A stretch of 64,000 nt of DNA. Origin: Oscillatoriaceae cyanobacterium M33_DOE_052. GTDB lineage: Bacteria; Cyanobacteriota; Cyanobacteriia; Cyanobacteriales; Laspinemataceae. The position numbers and the translations under genes were made by a program. The stretch lies in the NCBI GenBank assembly GCA_015296065.1, contig DVDU01000054.1, forward strand, positions 1 through 64,000, given 5' to 3'. The notes under the pieces were generated by a model. The model had not been told where the DNA came from, did not search any database, and was given only the letters and a program-made list of their open reading frames with translations. Below are positions 36,543 through 44,964 of the stretch, piece after piece; the stretch's first letter is position 1, and each line of letters starts with the position of its first letter.

Positions 36543-37088
36543 TTACCGAGCGCGAGTCGCCAGCACTTTCGCCTCCGCGATCCATCGCCCCACATCTTCC
36601 ACTCCGGGACATAAGTCCCGACGCTGCATCATCGCCACTTGGACCCGCAAAATTTGTTGATGTAAGCGGTGCAGGGGCATCTGCGCCAGTTGACCCACAG
36701 AAGCAACCCCCGCATGCAGCAGTAACCCGCAATATTGACAGCCCACACTAGGAACGCTAGAAAGCTCCGCCAGGGCAACCCATTTTTGCACAGATTCCAC
36801 TCGGACCCGCAACCGCTCCGCTAAAAGCTGCTGCGCTTTTTTCGTGGCGGCTTGCTGGCGCAACTGCGTTGTCGTGGTTAACCCACATTGTCCCAGACCC
36901 TCTCCATCTTCAGCACTCAATCCCGGCAACTCCGCCAGGGGCCATTCCACTGCCACCACCGGGTTTCTTGCCTCCGGGAAATCTTCTAACACCCCAGCAT
37001 CAGGATACTCAACCCGTTTTCTTACTATCGGACTCGCTTTGTCCTGCCTAGAGGTTTTCATATCATATTTTGGTTTATTTATCAACAT
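36543..37088 (-). CDS. DUF4332 (helix-hairpin-helix-like) protein
   Basis: A 181-residue protein with a basic, disordered start (1-45) and a C-terminal DUF4332-type region. It begins with PLAELPGLSAEDGEGLGQCGLTTTTQLRQQA, followed by VALAELSSVPSVGCQYCGLLLHAGVASVGQLAQMP. The two LPGLS/VPSVG segments are tandem helix-hairpin-helix-like units as in DUF4332, a fold often seen in nucleic-acid-binding proteins. The start could be ATG 37088 or ATG 37061; neither has a strong ribosome-binding site. Function unknown. Confidence 0.75.
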   Translation of the reverse strand: MLINKPKYDMKTSRQDKASPIVRKRVEYPDAGVLEDFPEARNPVVAVEWPLAELPGLSAEDGEGLGQCGLTTTTQLRQQAATKKAQQLLAERLRVRVESVQKWVALAELSSVPSVGCQYCGLLLHAGVASVGQLAQMPLHRLHQQILRVQVAMMQRRDLCPGVEDVGRWIAEAKVLATRAR

Positions 37089-37321
37089 TTATCTCTGGCC
37101 ACAGTCTAACCTAATCTCAAATTCGGTGGCCATACAAACCTCTCCCTAACTTTTCTCCGTGTCCTCGGTGCCTAGTTTGGTTTATTGTCACCAGTTCAGA
37201 CACCAAAAGCACAGAGAGGCACGAGGGCGAGAAATCTTGTAATATCCCAGCATCTGGGTAATCAACCCGGTTGCCTTGATCATCCCAAAATCAACCGATT
37301 TCATCAGTTAACTTTTCAGAA

Positions 37322-38734
37322 ATGCAAATTGCCAACCCTGACTACTTAGCGGTGACATTGCGATCGCGGCGGCAAAAACTAGCCAAACTACTTGCTGGCG
37401 CCTCCTCCGCAACAACCGATTTTCCCGTAATTCTCTGGTCGGGCAAACCTAGTCCCCGCAATTTTCCCCACAACACTTTCCCCTTTCGCGCCAGCAGTCA
37501 CTTTCTCTACTTCGGCGGGGTGCCTCTTCCCGATGCCATCATCCGCTTAGAAGGGGACAAACTAGAACTTTATGCCGATGACCCAGACCCGGGCTCAGTG
37601 TTGTGGCATGGGCAAATGCCCTCTCGAGATGACATGGCTCGCCTGATGGGGGCAGATGCGGCTTTTCCCAAAGCGGCTTTAGCAGAGAAAGCATCAGACG
37701 CCGCCACGATTTTACTGCCCGATCGCGCCACCCGCGCCGAACAGGAGGCACTCATCCCCGTTAATGAAGAAATGAGTCTGCAACTGGCTCGTGCCATTGT
37801 CTCCGTGCGCCTCATCCAAGACGCCGCCGCTTTATCGGAATTGCGCGCCGCCGCCGCCTGCACTGTGGCGGCTCATTTGTCAGGAATGGCCTGCACCCCC
37901 GAGGCCAAAACGGAATCAATGGTGCGAGCGGTGATTGAGGGGGTATTTATGGCGAATGATATGCCTTGTGCTTATAAAAGCATCATTACACGGCGGGGGG
38001 AAGTGCTGCATAATGAAGCCTATCACTATCCCATCAATCCGGGAGACTTGCTCCTGGTGGATGCGGGAGCCGAGACGCCGGGAGGTTGGGCCGCTGATGT
38101 GACCCGCACCTGGCCGGTTTCGGGCAAGTTTTCTCCTACCCAACGGGCAATTTATGATGTGGTGTTGGCGGCCCATGATGCCTGTATTGCCAGTGTTCGT
38201 CCCGGGGTGGAATATCAGGATGTGCATCGGCTCGCCTGTCATACCATTGCTAGTGGGTTGGTGGATTTGGGGATTTTGCTGGGCAAGCCAGAGGATTTAG
38301 TCGAGATGAACGCCCACGCCTTGTTTTTTCCTCACGGTGTGGGGCATTTGTTGGGGTTGGATGTGCATGATATGGAGGATTTAGGGGATATTGCGGGGTA
38401 TGAGGAAGGACGAACCCGGAGCGATCGGTTTGGTTTGTGCTTCCTCCGCCTGAACCGTCCATTACGATCGGGCATGGTCGTCACCATCGAACCCGGATTT
38501 TATCAAGTCCCCTCCATCCTCAACGACCCAGACCGCCGCGCCAGCATCTTATCGCGACCCCCAGGGGACGACGCCGATATCATTAACTGGGATATCTTAG
38601 CCAAATTTGCCGATGTGCGGGGAATTAGAATCGAGGATGATGTGTTAGTCACTGCTGACAGCAGCGAAGTCCTCACCGCCGCTTTACCCACTGCACCAGA
38701 GTTTATCGAGCAGATTACCAGCGGTGGTAGGTAA
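37322..38734 (+). CDS. aminopeptidase P family protein (M24B, Xaa-Pro aminopeptidase)
   Basis: A 470-residue metallopeptidase. An N-terminal creatinase-like domain (1-165; PFRASSHFLYFGG at 54-66) is followed by the pita-bread catalytic domain. Dinuclear metal ligands are visible: Asp247 and Asp259 (LLVDAGA, WAADVTRTW), His342 in the HGVGH segment (338-342), Glu in VTIEPGFY, and Glu in RIEDDVLV. HNEAYHYP supplies the substrate-side histidine. It removes N-terminal residues that precede proline, in the cytosol. Length and ligand set are complete. A TAATTGA heptad block follows the stop codon directly. Confidence 0.92.
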   Translation: MQIANPDYLAVTLRSRRQKLAKLLAGASSATTDFPVILWSGKPSPRNFPHNTFPFRASSHFLYFGGVPLPDAIIRLEGDKLELYADDPDPGSVLWHGQMPSRDDMARLMGADAAFPKAALAEKASDAATILLPDRATRAEQEALIPVNEEMSLQLARAIVSVRLIQDAAALSELRAAAACTVAAHLSGMACTPEAKTESMVRAVIEGVFMANDMPCAYKSIITRRGEVLHNEAYHYPINPGDLLLVDAGAETPGGWAADVTRTWPVSGKFSPTQRAIYDVVLAAHDACIASVRPGVEYQDVHRLACHTIASGLVDLGILLGKPEDLVEMNAHALFFPHGVGHLLGLDVHDMEDLGDIAGYEEGRTRSDRFGLCFLRLNRPLRSGMVVTIEPGFYQVPSILNDPDRRASILSRPPGDDADIINWDILAKFADVRGIRIEDDVLVTADSSEVLTAALPTAPEFIEQITSGGR

Positions 38735-38790
38735 TTGATAATTGATAATTGATAATTGATAATTGTCAATTGTCAATTATCAATTATCAA
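38732..38790. repeat. TAATTGA / CAATTAT heptad inverted repeat
   Basis: Four to five direct units of the GATAATT heptad followed by complementary units; the whole can form one long hairpin between the aminopeptidase gene and the pentapeptide gene. The same element recurs at 61686-61755. Confidence 0.85.
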
Positions 38791-38801
38791 AGGACAAATC
38801 C

Positions 38802-40058
38802 CTACAATTCCTCGAAAATCGCGCCCAGTTGTTGTAAGTCCCGGACGATCGCATCAGTCATCCCCATCGGAGATTTAAACCGCGCTGCCGCCACTTTAGC
38901 TCCCGCTAACTTGGCACCAGAGAGATTCGTCAACACCAAACCGGCTTGGTGTAAGTCCGCCCCCGTCAGGTCTGCATCGGTGAGGTCAGCATCGCTCAAA
39001 TTGGCATTACTCAAATTCGCCTGATGCAGGTTTGCCCCCTCCAGTTTCGCACCGCTGAGGGACGCCAAAGCCAGAGAAGATAGATGCAAATCAGCACCGG
39101 TGAGGTTGGCATCACTGAGCATAGCTCCGGTTAAATCCGCACCAGCGAGTTTCGCGCCCACCAGAGAGGCTCCCGTGAAGTCTGCATCAGTCAAGTCCGC
39201 ACCGCGCAAGTTTGCCTTAGTGAAATCGGCGCCAGTGAAATCGCCATTTCTCAGGTCACAAGCCAACAAGTTGGCTCCCGCAAAATCATTTAAGGGATTG
39301 AGATTGACAATTTTGGCCAGTTCTGCCAAATCGTCAGTACCAGCGCCAACCACCTTGGTAATATCCTCTTGCAGGACCTCCCACAGCGCCTCGGTGGCCT
39401 TGATTTGCTCTGGGTTCGCCTCAATCCAAAATATTTCCGTGGCACCCAGATTTTTGTCCCCAGTGGATTCCCTACCGGGCAATTCCACCTGATGGGTATG
39501 GGGTTGCAGTTTTAATTCCACCAAGGACTTGATTAATTTGCGCTCCAAGATGGCATGTTTATTAGGACTGATGTCGTGATGCCACAATTCTTCCGCCTCC
39601 ACCATCCGCACATCGGCGGCGGTGAGCAGGAAACTAATTTCTACTGTGGCGGGTTGCTCTGTGGTGTGGCGGATTTTAATCTGCAGGGGACTGGTTTTAT
39701 ATTCCCCGGCTCCGGAATCTTCCCGCCGAAGGCTGCTAGATGTCACCCTAGGATCGCGCTGCAGAGTCCGGGGCAGGTTCACCAGCCAACTAGGTTCTGT
39801 ATCCGTGGCAGTATTCAGCAGGCGGTATTCTGGGGTAGCGGTAGAGTCTGAAGTGGTAACGACTTTGGCTCCTGCTAATTTGAGCTGGAGAATCCCCCCA
39901 GTGAGGCCAAACTTAAACCTACCCCTTCCTAAAGGCTGCCATACTTCCTGGAAATGACTGGTAACTTGCAGTTCTAGTAGGGAGCCGTCGGCTCCTTCCG
40001 AGGTCAGCGGTGTGGCGGTTAATTCTATAACCAGGCAGTTTGAGTGAGGTTGCTGCAT
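38802..40058 (-). CDS. pentapeptide-repeat protein
   Basis: A 418-residue protein. Residues 1-265 form an unrecognised beta-rich domain. From about 267 to 400 there are more than twenty pentapeptide repeats of the A(D/N)LxG type (ADLTD, ADFTG, ANLRG, ANLSD), predicting a right-handed quadrilateral beta-helix, with a break around LHLSSLALASLSG. The C-terminus IVRDLQQLGAIFEEL caps it. There is no signal peptide, so it is cytosolic. Pentapeptide proteins are abundant in cyanobacteria with mostly unknown roles; DNA mimicry is known for a few (MfpA/Qnr), but that is not implied here. Confidence 0.85.
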   Translation of the reverse strand: MQQPHSNCLVIELTATPLTSEGADGSLLELQVTSHFQEVWQPLGRGRFKFGLTGGILQLKLAGAKVVTTSDSTATPEYRLLNTATDTEPSWLVNLPRTLQRDPRVTSSSLRREDSGAGEYKTSPLQIKIRHTTEQPATVEISFLLTAADVRMVEAEELWHHDISPNKHAILERKLIKSLVELKLQPHTHQVELPGRESTGDKNLGATEIFWIEANPEQIKATEALWEVLQEDITKVVGAGTDDLAELAKIVNLNPLNDFAGANLLACDLRNGDFTGADFTKANLRGADLTDADFTGASLVGAKLAGADLTGAMLSDANLTGADLHLSSLALASLSGAKLEGANLHQANLSNANLSDADLTDADLTGADLHQAGLVLTNLSGAKLAGAKVAAARFKSPMGMTDAIVRDLQQLGAIFEEL

Positions 40059-40192
40059 AGCCTTTGTGGTTTCGACTGATAAGGGGTGAGGTTCAATTAA
40101 TCAAGCTATCACGGCGGTACATTCACGAGCAACGACCCGCCCCAAGCAAACTGGCTTCTTGTTACCCTGCATCCCTAGGGCGACAAATTTAA

Positions 40193-40220
40193 AGGCGTTG
40201 CTCCTTGGGGAACAACGCCT
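40193..40220 (-). terminator. hairpin after the small-gene array
   Basis: AGGCGTTG (40193-40200) pairs with CAACGCCT (40213-40220) over 8 bp with inner TCC/GGA pairing. On the minus strand TTTAAATTT follows. It is the likely end of the transcript that carries the four tandem small genes. Confidence 0.55.
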
Positions 40221-40324
40221 CTTGTGGATTTGAATGATTAAATTTTGTTTCAATCAGCTAGATGCGAGTTAGGATTAATGGAGTGCATCCTTGGTATCGC
40301 ATCCCTGGTGTAGCCGGATGGAAA

Positions 40325-40483
40325 TCAGCTCATGGAACCGCTGGCCCGATCGCGGCTGACTGGAATTTCGGTTGTATCTAGACCGACTTCGGCAGCACTG
40401 CGGCTGAGCATTGATTGCTGACGGTTTTTCACCAGTTGATTGTGGCGCATCATCAGGTTCCGGGCTTGTTCGTTAGCAGACAT
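40325..40483 (-). CDS. small tandem-paralogue protein, copy 4
   Basis: A 52-residue basic protein opening MSANEQARNLMMRHNQLVKN and continuing RQQSMLSRSAAEVGLDTTEI, ending VSRDRASGSMS. It is the last of four head-to-tail paralogues. AAGGAGAAA (40488-40496 region, minus strand) is an excellent ribosome-binding site 6 bases before ATG. It differs from copies 2 and 3 at only a handful of residues. It has no signal peptide or membrane span. Predicted mostly helical N-terminal half, with a Ser/Arg-rich tail. I do not recognise the family. Confidence 0.8.
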   Translation of the reverse strand: MSANEQARNLMMRHNQLVKNRQQSMLSRSAAEVGLDTTEIPVSRDRASGSMS

Positions 40484-40537
40484 GGTGGTTTCTCCTTGGG
40501 GCTGGGTCTGAAAATTGACTCTTCTGGATGGGGGCGT

Positions 40538-40696
40538 TTAGCTCATGGAACCGCTGGCACGATCGCGGCTGACTGGAATTTCGGTGGTATCCAGACCGAC
40601 TTCGGCAGCACTGCGGCTGAGCATCGATTGCTGACGGTTTTTCACCAGTTGATTTTGGCGGCTCATCAGGGACCGGGCTTGTTCGTTAGCAGACAT
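40538..40696 (-). CDS. small tandem-paralogue protein, copy 3
   Basis: A 52-residue paralogue opening MSANEQARSLMSRQNQLVKN and sharing SMLSRSAAEVGLDTTEIPV with copy 4. Its start lies exactly 213 bases from that of each neighbour, and 54-base spacers separate the coding regions. AAAGGAG lies upstream of ATG. The near identity at DNA level shows recent tandem duplication with the reading frame kept intact. Function unknown. Confidence 0.8.
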   Translation of the reverse strand: MSANEQARSLMSRQNQLVKNRQQSMLSRSAAEVGLDTTEIPVSRDRASGSMS

Positions 40697-40750
40697 AATT
40701 TTTCTCCTTTCGGCGTTTGATTAAAAGTGACTAATCTGGAAGTGGGGCGC

Positions 40751-40909
40751 TTAGCTCATGGAACCGCTGGCGCGATCGCGGCTGACGCTCATCTCGGTGG
40801 CATCTAGACCGACTTCGGCAGCACTGCGGCTGAGCATTGATTGCTGACGGTTTTTGACGAGTTGATTTTGGCGCATCATCAGGGACCGGGCTTGTTCGTT
40901 AGCAGACAT
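40751..40909 (-). CDS. small tandem-paralogue protein, copy 2
   Basis: A 52-residue paralogue opening MSANEQARSLMMRQNQLVKN. Its C-terminal part reads GLDATEMSVSRDRASGSMS, differing from copies 3 and 4 at TEMS versus TEIP. AAAAGGAGAAAA is the ribosome-binding site. It has the same spacing and orientation as its neighbours, probably on one transcript from the promoter before copy 1. Confidence 0.8.
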   Translation of the reverse strand: MSANEQARSLMMRQNQLVKNRQQSMLSRSAAEVGLDATEMSVSRDRASGSMS

Positions 40910-40963
40910 AATTTTTTCTCCTTTTAACCGTTTATCAAAATTTACAAATCTTTACGCTGTTGC

Positions 40964-41158
40964 TTAGCTCATGGTGGCGTTGGAGCGATCGTAGCTGCCC
41001 AGAAACTCCGATCGGGGCTTGCCTTGAATGTTGGTCCAGTAGTCGGCGGGATCCACTCCCACTTCCGCAGCGCTCCGAGCGAGCATCGACTGCTGACGGT
41101 TTTTCACCATGTGGTGGTGGCGCATCATCAAAGACCGGGCTTGTTCGTTTGCAGACAT
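40964..41158 (-). CDS. small tandem-paralogue protein, copy 1 (longer form)
   Basis: A 64-residue paralogue. It shares MSANEQARSLMMRHHHMVKN and RQQSMLARSAAEVG with the 52-residue copies, but its C-terminal half differs (DPADYWTNIQGKPRSEFLGS and YDRSNATMS). The short copies look like a version in which this middle part was deleted: both end in a short S-R/N-A-(S/T)-(G/M)-S tail. AGGAG lies 8 bases before ATG. It is the first gene of the array and closest to the promoter, so it may be the ancestral form. No known domain. Confidence 0.8.
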   Translation of the reverse strand: MSANEQARSLMMRHHHMVKNRQQSMLARSAAEVGVDPADYWTNIQGKPRSEFLGSYDRSNATMS

Positions 41159-41483
41159 CGTTGTTCTCCTGGTTCTGTGGTTCTGTTGTGTGGGCTTTTT
41201 TACTGCCTAAAATCACTATACAGGATTTTTCTGTATTAATTGTTACCAAATGCGTTTTCTTTACAAAAATTTACAAAAAACCCTGAATTCCTCAGTTTAC
41301 CGGCAATGGAGATGAGAGCCACCGGGCTACAGCGCAACAATTAGCAGCCTCTACGGGGAGGAGGGGGAAGATGGGGAAGATGGGGAAGATGGGGAAGATG
41401 GGGAAGATGGGGAAGATGGGGAAGATGGGGAAGGGGGGGAAGATGGGGAAGATGGGGAAGAGGGGGACCTGTGATATGTGGGA
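41159..41483. repeat. array promoter region and GGGGAAGAT tandem repeat
   Basis: From 41355 to 41466 there are about eleven 9-base GGGGAAGAT units with a few variants. Before copy 1 of the array (minus strand) a TATAGT -10-like hexamer lies at 41220-41215, followed by a leader of about 50 bases; the -35 region (ACAATT around 41243-41238) is weak. No gene is seen in this 325-base segment. Confidence 0.6.
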
Positions 41484-41717
41484 CTAAATTTCAGAACTAG
41501 ATAATCGTCCTTCTAGGGGTTCATACTCATCTTCTAAAAGCCAAATTTGGGCTTCTTCATAGCTACCAAACTTTGTTACCAATAGGTAATTAGTTATAGG
41601 ATCGAGGCTGTAGCAAATACCGGCTTGGTCCCCCAGTAATAACAAAAGATAGGGCGGAGATTGCATCGCATCCACCCAGAATGCCTGGAAATTCCAGCTA
41701 TCCTTCACTAGGTCCAC
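41484..41717 (-). CDS. small hypothetical protein downstream of the PLD-like gene
   Basis: A 77-residue protein with a GTG start at 41717; no ATG is available, and the frame is open only to a stop about 60 bases further upstream. The sequence contains WNFQAFWVDAMQSPPYLLLLLGD and FGSYEEAQIWLLEDEYEPLEG, a pattern seen in small cyanobacterial proteins of unknown function. It lies 56 bases past the stop of the PLD-like gene on the same strand, so it may be the last gene of the defence operon or unrelated. Confidence 0.5.
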   Translation of the reverse strand: MDLVKDSWNFQAFWVDAMQSPPYLLLLLGDQAGICYSLDPITNYLLVTKFGSYEEAQIWLLEDEYEPLEGRLSSSEI

Positions 41718-41773
41718 TTCGGGGAATGGGCGTTTTCCCTCTGTCGTACCATCTTCGGGGCTACCGCCTCAAC

Positions 41774-42688
41774 TTATGACACTGTAAACTGATATGGTCG
41801 CTGGTTAGGCTGCGATGCTGGGTCAAATTCACGCTGGATATCATCCCGATCGTCCCGTCCCAGTCTTCCCCATGTTGTCATCTCGTCAGAATTCTTACTG
41901 ATATCAAAACCATTACTGAGCTTGATGCCGATGACATTGCTAATTAAATAGCGATCGTGAAATTTATTCCAAATGAAAACTTTTACCGTCAGGCCAGCTT
42001 CTTGAATAGTCTTAGATAGCTCCCTCTCAAAATCTTCTTTATATTGACTAGGTTTTATCCCATCTAAATGGCACAGATGAATTTCAATCTCTGGGGGCAG
42101 TTCACGGCGGCAAGCTACTAGTAACTTATAAAACTCTCGGTAGTTATGCTTTACCGGGTCAATATAGGGGTCAATAAACATAATCGAATTAGCCTGGGCA
42201 AAAACCAACTTAAGATGACGCAGATAGTCATCGGTCTTTCTATGCAGCCGCACAGAAGGACTGCGATCCTGCCACCAAGTTGCACTATAAATTTTGTCAA
42301 TCGGTGATACTATATTGGTGGAGGCAAATTCGGCGGCAACTGATTGGGTAGTAATAATCCCATTCAGGGGGTCTTTAGCGTGAGATGCCACGGCTTCGTG
42401 ACACCATGATATGGCATCAGATGGGGGTTTATCGCTAACAGATGGTACAGGACGCAGCCGATTTTGCTTCACCAGCTTTTTAAACAGTTCTCTAGAGCGT
42501 GATGGCCAGCAATCTTCATCTTTCTTCGCCGCGAGATACCTCCGCCATTCCCCATTTCGGAGGTCACGTACTAACCCTTCTTGGAGGACTACATCTTTAA
42601 TGTATTCCATCCTAATGCTACAGACTTCGGGTGAACTGTAGCCGCTACTATCAAATATATCAGGCATTAAAGCGTATTCTGTAAGCAT
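41774..42688 (-). CDS. phospholipase-D-like protein paired with the CARF-ATPase
   Basis: A 304-residue protein. Residues 20-150 are unrecognised, with a DRSPSVRLHRKTD stretch. From about 155 the fold looks PLD-like: SIMFIDPYIDPVKHNYREFY (168-187) is the strand-turn before the active site, and KFHDRYLISN (242-251) supplies His244 and Arg246 in an HxR/HxK-like motif. It resembles the single-motif PLD-like domain of MITD1-type proteins rather than a two-HKD nuclease. It begins 5 bases after the CARF-ATPase stop, so the two are certainly co-translated. By analogy with other ATPase-effector defence pairs it is the probable effector (nuclease or membrane/lipid-acting); this is inference. Confidence 0.6.
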   Translation of the reverse strand: MLTEYALMPDIFDSSGYSSPEVCSIRMEYIKDVVLQEGLVRDLRNGEWRRYLAAKKDEDCWPSRSRELFKKLVKQNRLRPVPSVSDKPPSDAISWCHEAVASHAKDPLNGIITTQSVAAEFASTNIVSPIDKIYSATWWQDRSPSVRLHRKTDDYLRHLKLVFAQANSIMFIDPYIDPVKHNYREFYKLLVACRRELPPEIEIHLCHLDGIKPSQYKEDFERELSKTIQEAGLTVKVFIWNKFHDRYLISNVIGIKLSNGFDISKNSDEMTTWGRLGRDDRDDIQREFDPASQPNQRPYQFTVS

Positions 42689-42693
42689 ATGCG

Positions 42694-44964
42694 TTAAAAA
42701 ATCTCATCCATTTCTTCTTCAAAAAATCCCCCTGGCCATGCTTTGACCAGTTCGCCCCGCTTGTTCAAAGGCATTTCCCTTACTATACTACCTTTGGCGT
42801 CTGGCTCCACAAATAGCACGCACACATCCTCCGGTCTAACTGGCGGCATACCTTTTGGTAGGCGCCCCTCAAAGGTTTCTCTCATCCGGCGCATAATCCG
42901 CAGCAGCAAATGCTCGCTGTGGGTTTCCAGTAGAAATACATTCTTTTGCTCTCCTAGTGCTGACTCAATAAACACATCTCCCAGTTCGGCTTGGAGTTTG
43001 GGATGCAAATGAATCTCTGGCTGTTCAATGGCAACTAAACCATTAGATAAACCATAACACGAAACCAGAATCGGGATAACTTGACTCACCCCAATACCGA
43101 TATCCCGGTGGCTGACTGGCGTTTTAGTTCTCTTGTCAATCAGGACTAAATCGGAAATGGGATCTCCCGCCGCACTCATCTGCTCTACCCATTCCTCTGA
43201 GAGGCTATCAACATCTGTAAGCATCGAAACCAGTAGCTCAATTTCCGGGAGGGCCGTATCTAGGCTTTCTAAATCGATACCTGCTGCTTCTAAGTCTCCT
43301 CTTAGCCGCTCGATTTGTTCTTGAATGTCCCCGCCAAAACCAGCAGCATGAAAAATCAGCTTAGTGGTTAAATCGTGAAAACCTTTGGCAATGCGTGGGT
43401 AAAGTTCGGCAGCTAATTGCGAATCAGGCAATAGATGGCGCACCACTAGCTCATAAGGAGATTTCATCCGCTCCTTATCCCCTAGCCAAGCATTCACCTT
43501 CCCTCGCACTTCCCCATTATTCAGCAGGATATCCCAGGCGTAACCTCCCCCCGCGTACCAGTTAGTATCTTGCTGGCGAGAAAAGGCAAAGTGGCGGGGT
43601 GGATAGGTGCGAAAGGGTCCTAGGTATTGTAGGCGTCCCAGCTCTCGCTCGATCGTATCGGCGATCGCCCCTATCAACTCGCTGAGTCTGTAAGGGAAGA
43701 CCAGGCGCACAGTGTCAGCTAAATCTCCTTGTCCTAGTTGGAGACTGCGCTCTAAGTTTGGTTGATCCCCGTCTTCTCCCACTTTGATTTTGGTCGGGAG
43801 CAAGCGCGAGACTCGTGCCGTAATTTCCGGAACCAGTTCATTAACCACCTGCTCGATTTCATCACGCACCTCGGCTGTGACATTCAAGGCGAATGTCTGG
43901 GTTTGCACGATCGCCTCGATCAACTGACTGACGATCGGATGCTTATAGTCCAGGCTATCTAACTGTAGCCGACCCCTGGGACGCGAACTCATATTTAACA
44001 CCGTACTACCATCGGCTTCTATAAAGAAAGACCGCACTCTCACCCGTCCATTACCGGACCTGCGAGTGCCGATACCCACACCCACAGTGAGTTTATTCAC
44101 CGATTGTAACAAGTCCCCTAAACCTGGGTCTGGTAAATTTAGCTGTTTCGGGTCAATATCTACTGCCCACTCCACTTGACGGCGCCGATCGCGTCGGTGG
44201 ACATATTGGCCAAAACCCCCTAAATCTACCGAGTCTCCCCCGGCTTCAGTGCGATAGATATCTAGCTCCCCATTGCTTTTTATCGCATGATTTGCTAGCA
44301 ACAGGCTATGAATCACACTTGATTTACCGGAACTGTTAGCACCATAAATCAGCGTCAGGGGACGGATGGGGATATATTGCATATCCGCAAACGCTTTAAA
44401 ATTGCTCACGTGGAAAGCTGTGATACTATTAGCTTTCTTTGGCGCCAGAAATTTTTTGCTCAGAGCATCCAAAAATGGCAGTGGCAAACGAGAATGGGTT
44501 ACTGTGGTCAGAGAAACTGGGCTATTGACTTGCAGGGAAATCCCATTTTCCAATGCCGCCAACGCCAGCCCTAATGACATGGTTTTTGTGCCCCCGGTGT
44601 AGTCAGCATAGATTTGGCACTCAGGGTTTGATTCCTGGATATGGCGGATACTTGCCCCTGCCAAATGATAACATTCTGTTAAGTCATCTGAATTTTGAAT
44701 AATTTTCAGGTCTCTTGTGGGGTCGAAGCGGTTGCCTAGGCGAGTTATCGTGGGAATATTGGGGGAGTTTATGACAATTTTACCTTTGATAATTTGGCAA
44801 GGTAGTCCCTCGCCGATGATTTGGTCTTGATACTTTTCGTTACAGAAGAATATCACCCGGTCAGGTTGCAGGTTCTGAATAGCTGTCACAATAGGAGCCG
44901 GAGATGCCCCAACGGTTACAAGCAAAATTTTTTCATTCATATCAGTATTGGTTTTTCTTGTCAT
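42694..44964 (-). CDS. CARF-type sensor domain fused to an SMC/OLD-like AAA ATPase
   Basis: A 756-residue fusion. Residues about 10-170 are a Rossmann-like CARF domain of the Csx1/Card1 (Cas02710-like) kind: LLVTVGASPAPIVTAI (14-29) at the start and YADYTGGTKTMSLGLALAAL (119-138) with the ligand-loop DxTGGTK motif. From 181 an ABC-type ATPase of the AAA_15/DUF3696 kind follows: Walker A GANSSGKSS (208-216), a long helical insertion (about 345-610), signature-like DIGIGVSQV (621-629), Walker B LVAIEQPEIHLHP (643-655) and LLETHSEHLL (678-687). No TOPRIM nuclease follows, unlike OLD proteins. The start overlaps the hsdS stop in ATGA; an internal ATG at 44940 is possible. CARF domains bind cyclic oligoadenylates made by type III CRISPR systems; here no cas gene is nearby. 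Confidence 0.8.
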   Translation of the reverse strand: MTRKTNTDMNEKILLVTVGASPAPIVTAIQNLQPDRVIFFCNEKYQDQIIGEGLPCQIIKGKIVINSPNIPTITRLGNRFDPTRDLKIIQNSDDLTECYHLAGASIRHIQESNPECQIYADYTGGTKTMSLGLALAALENGISLQVNSPVSLTTVTHSRLPLPFLDALSKKFLAPKKANSITAFHVSNFKAFADMQYIPIRPLTLIYGANSSGKSSVIHSLLLANHAIKSNGELDIYRTEAGGDSVDLGGFGQYVHRRDRRRQVEWAVDIDPKQLNLPDPGLGDLLQSVNKLTVGVGIGTRRSGNGRVRVRSFFIEADGSTVLNMSSRPRGRLQLDSLDYKHPIVSQLIEAIVQTQTFALNVTAEVRDEIEQVVNELVPEITARVSRLLPTKIKVGEDGDQPNLERSLQLGQGDLADTVRLVFPYRLSELIGAIADTIERELGRLQYLGPFRTYPPRHFAFSRQQDTNWYAGGGYAWDILLNNGEVRGKVNAWLGDKERMKSPYELVVRHLLPDSQLAAELYPRIAKGFHDLTTKLIFHAAGFGGDIQEQIERLRGDLEAAGIDLESLDTALPEIELLVSMLTDVDSLSEEWVEQMSAAGDPISDLVLIDKRTKTPVSHRDIGIGVSQVIPILVSCYGLSNGLVAIEQPEIHLHPKLQAELGDVFIESALGEQKNVFLLETHSEHLLLRIMRRMRETFEGRLPKGMPPVRPEDVCVLFVEPDAKGSIVREMPLNKRGELVKAWPGGFFEEEMDEIF

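Noticed and set aside
40325-41158. 213-base periodic array as a non-coding tandem repeat or CRISPR-like locus
   Set aside because: Each period contains an intact frame with start, stop and ribosome-binding site, and most differences preserve the protein sequence, so coding is the better explanation.
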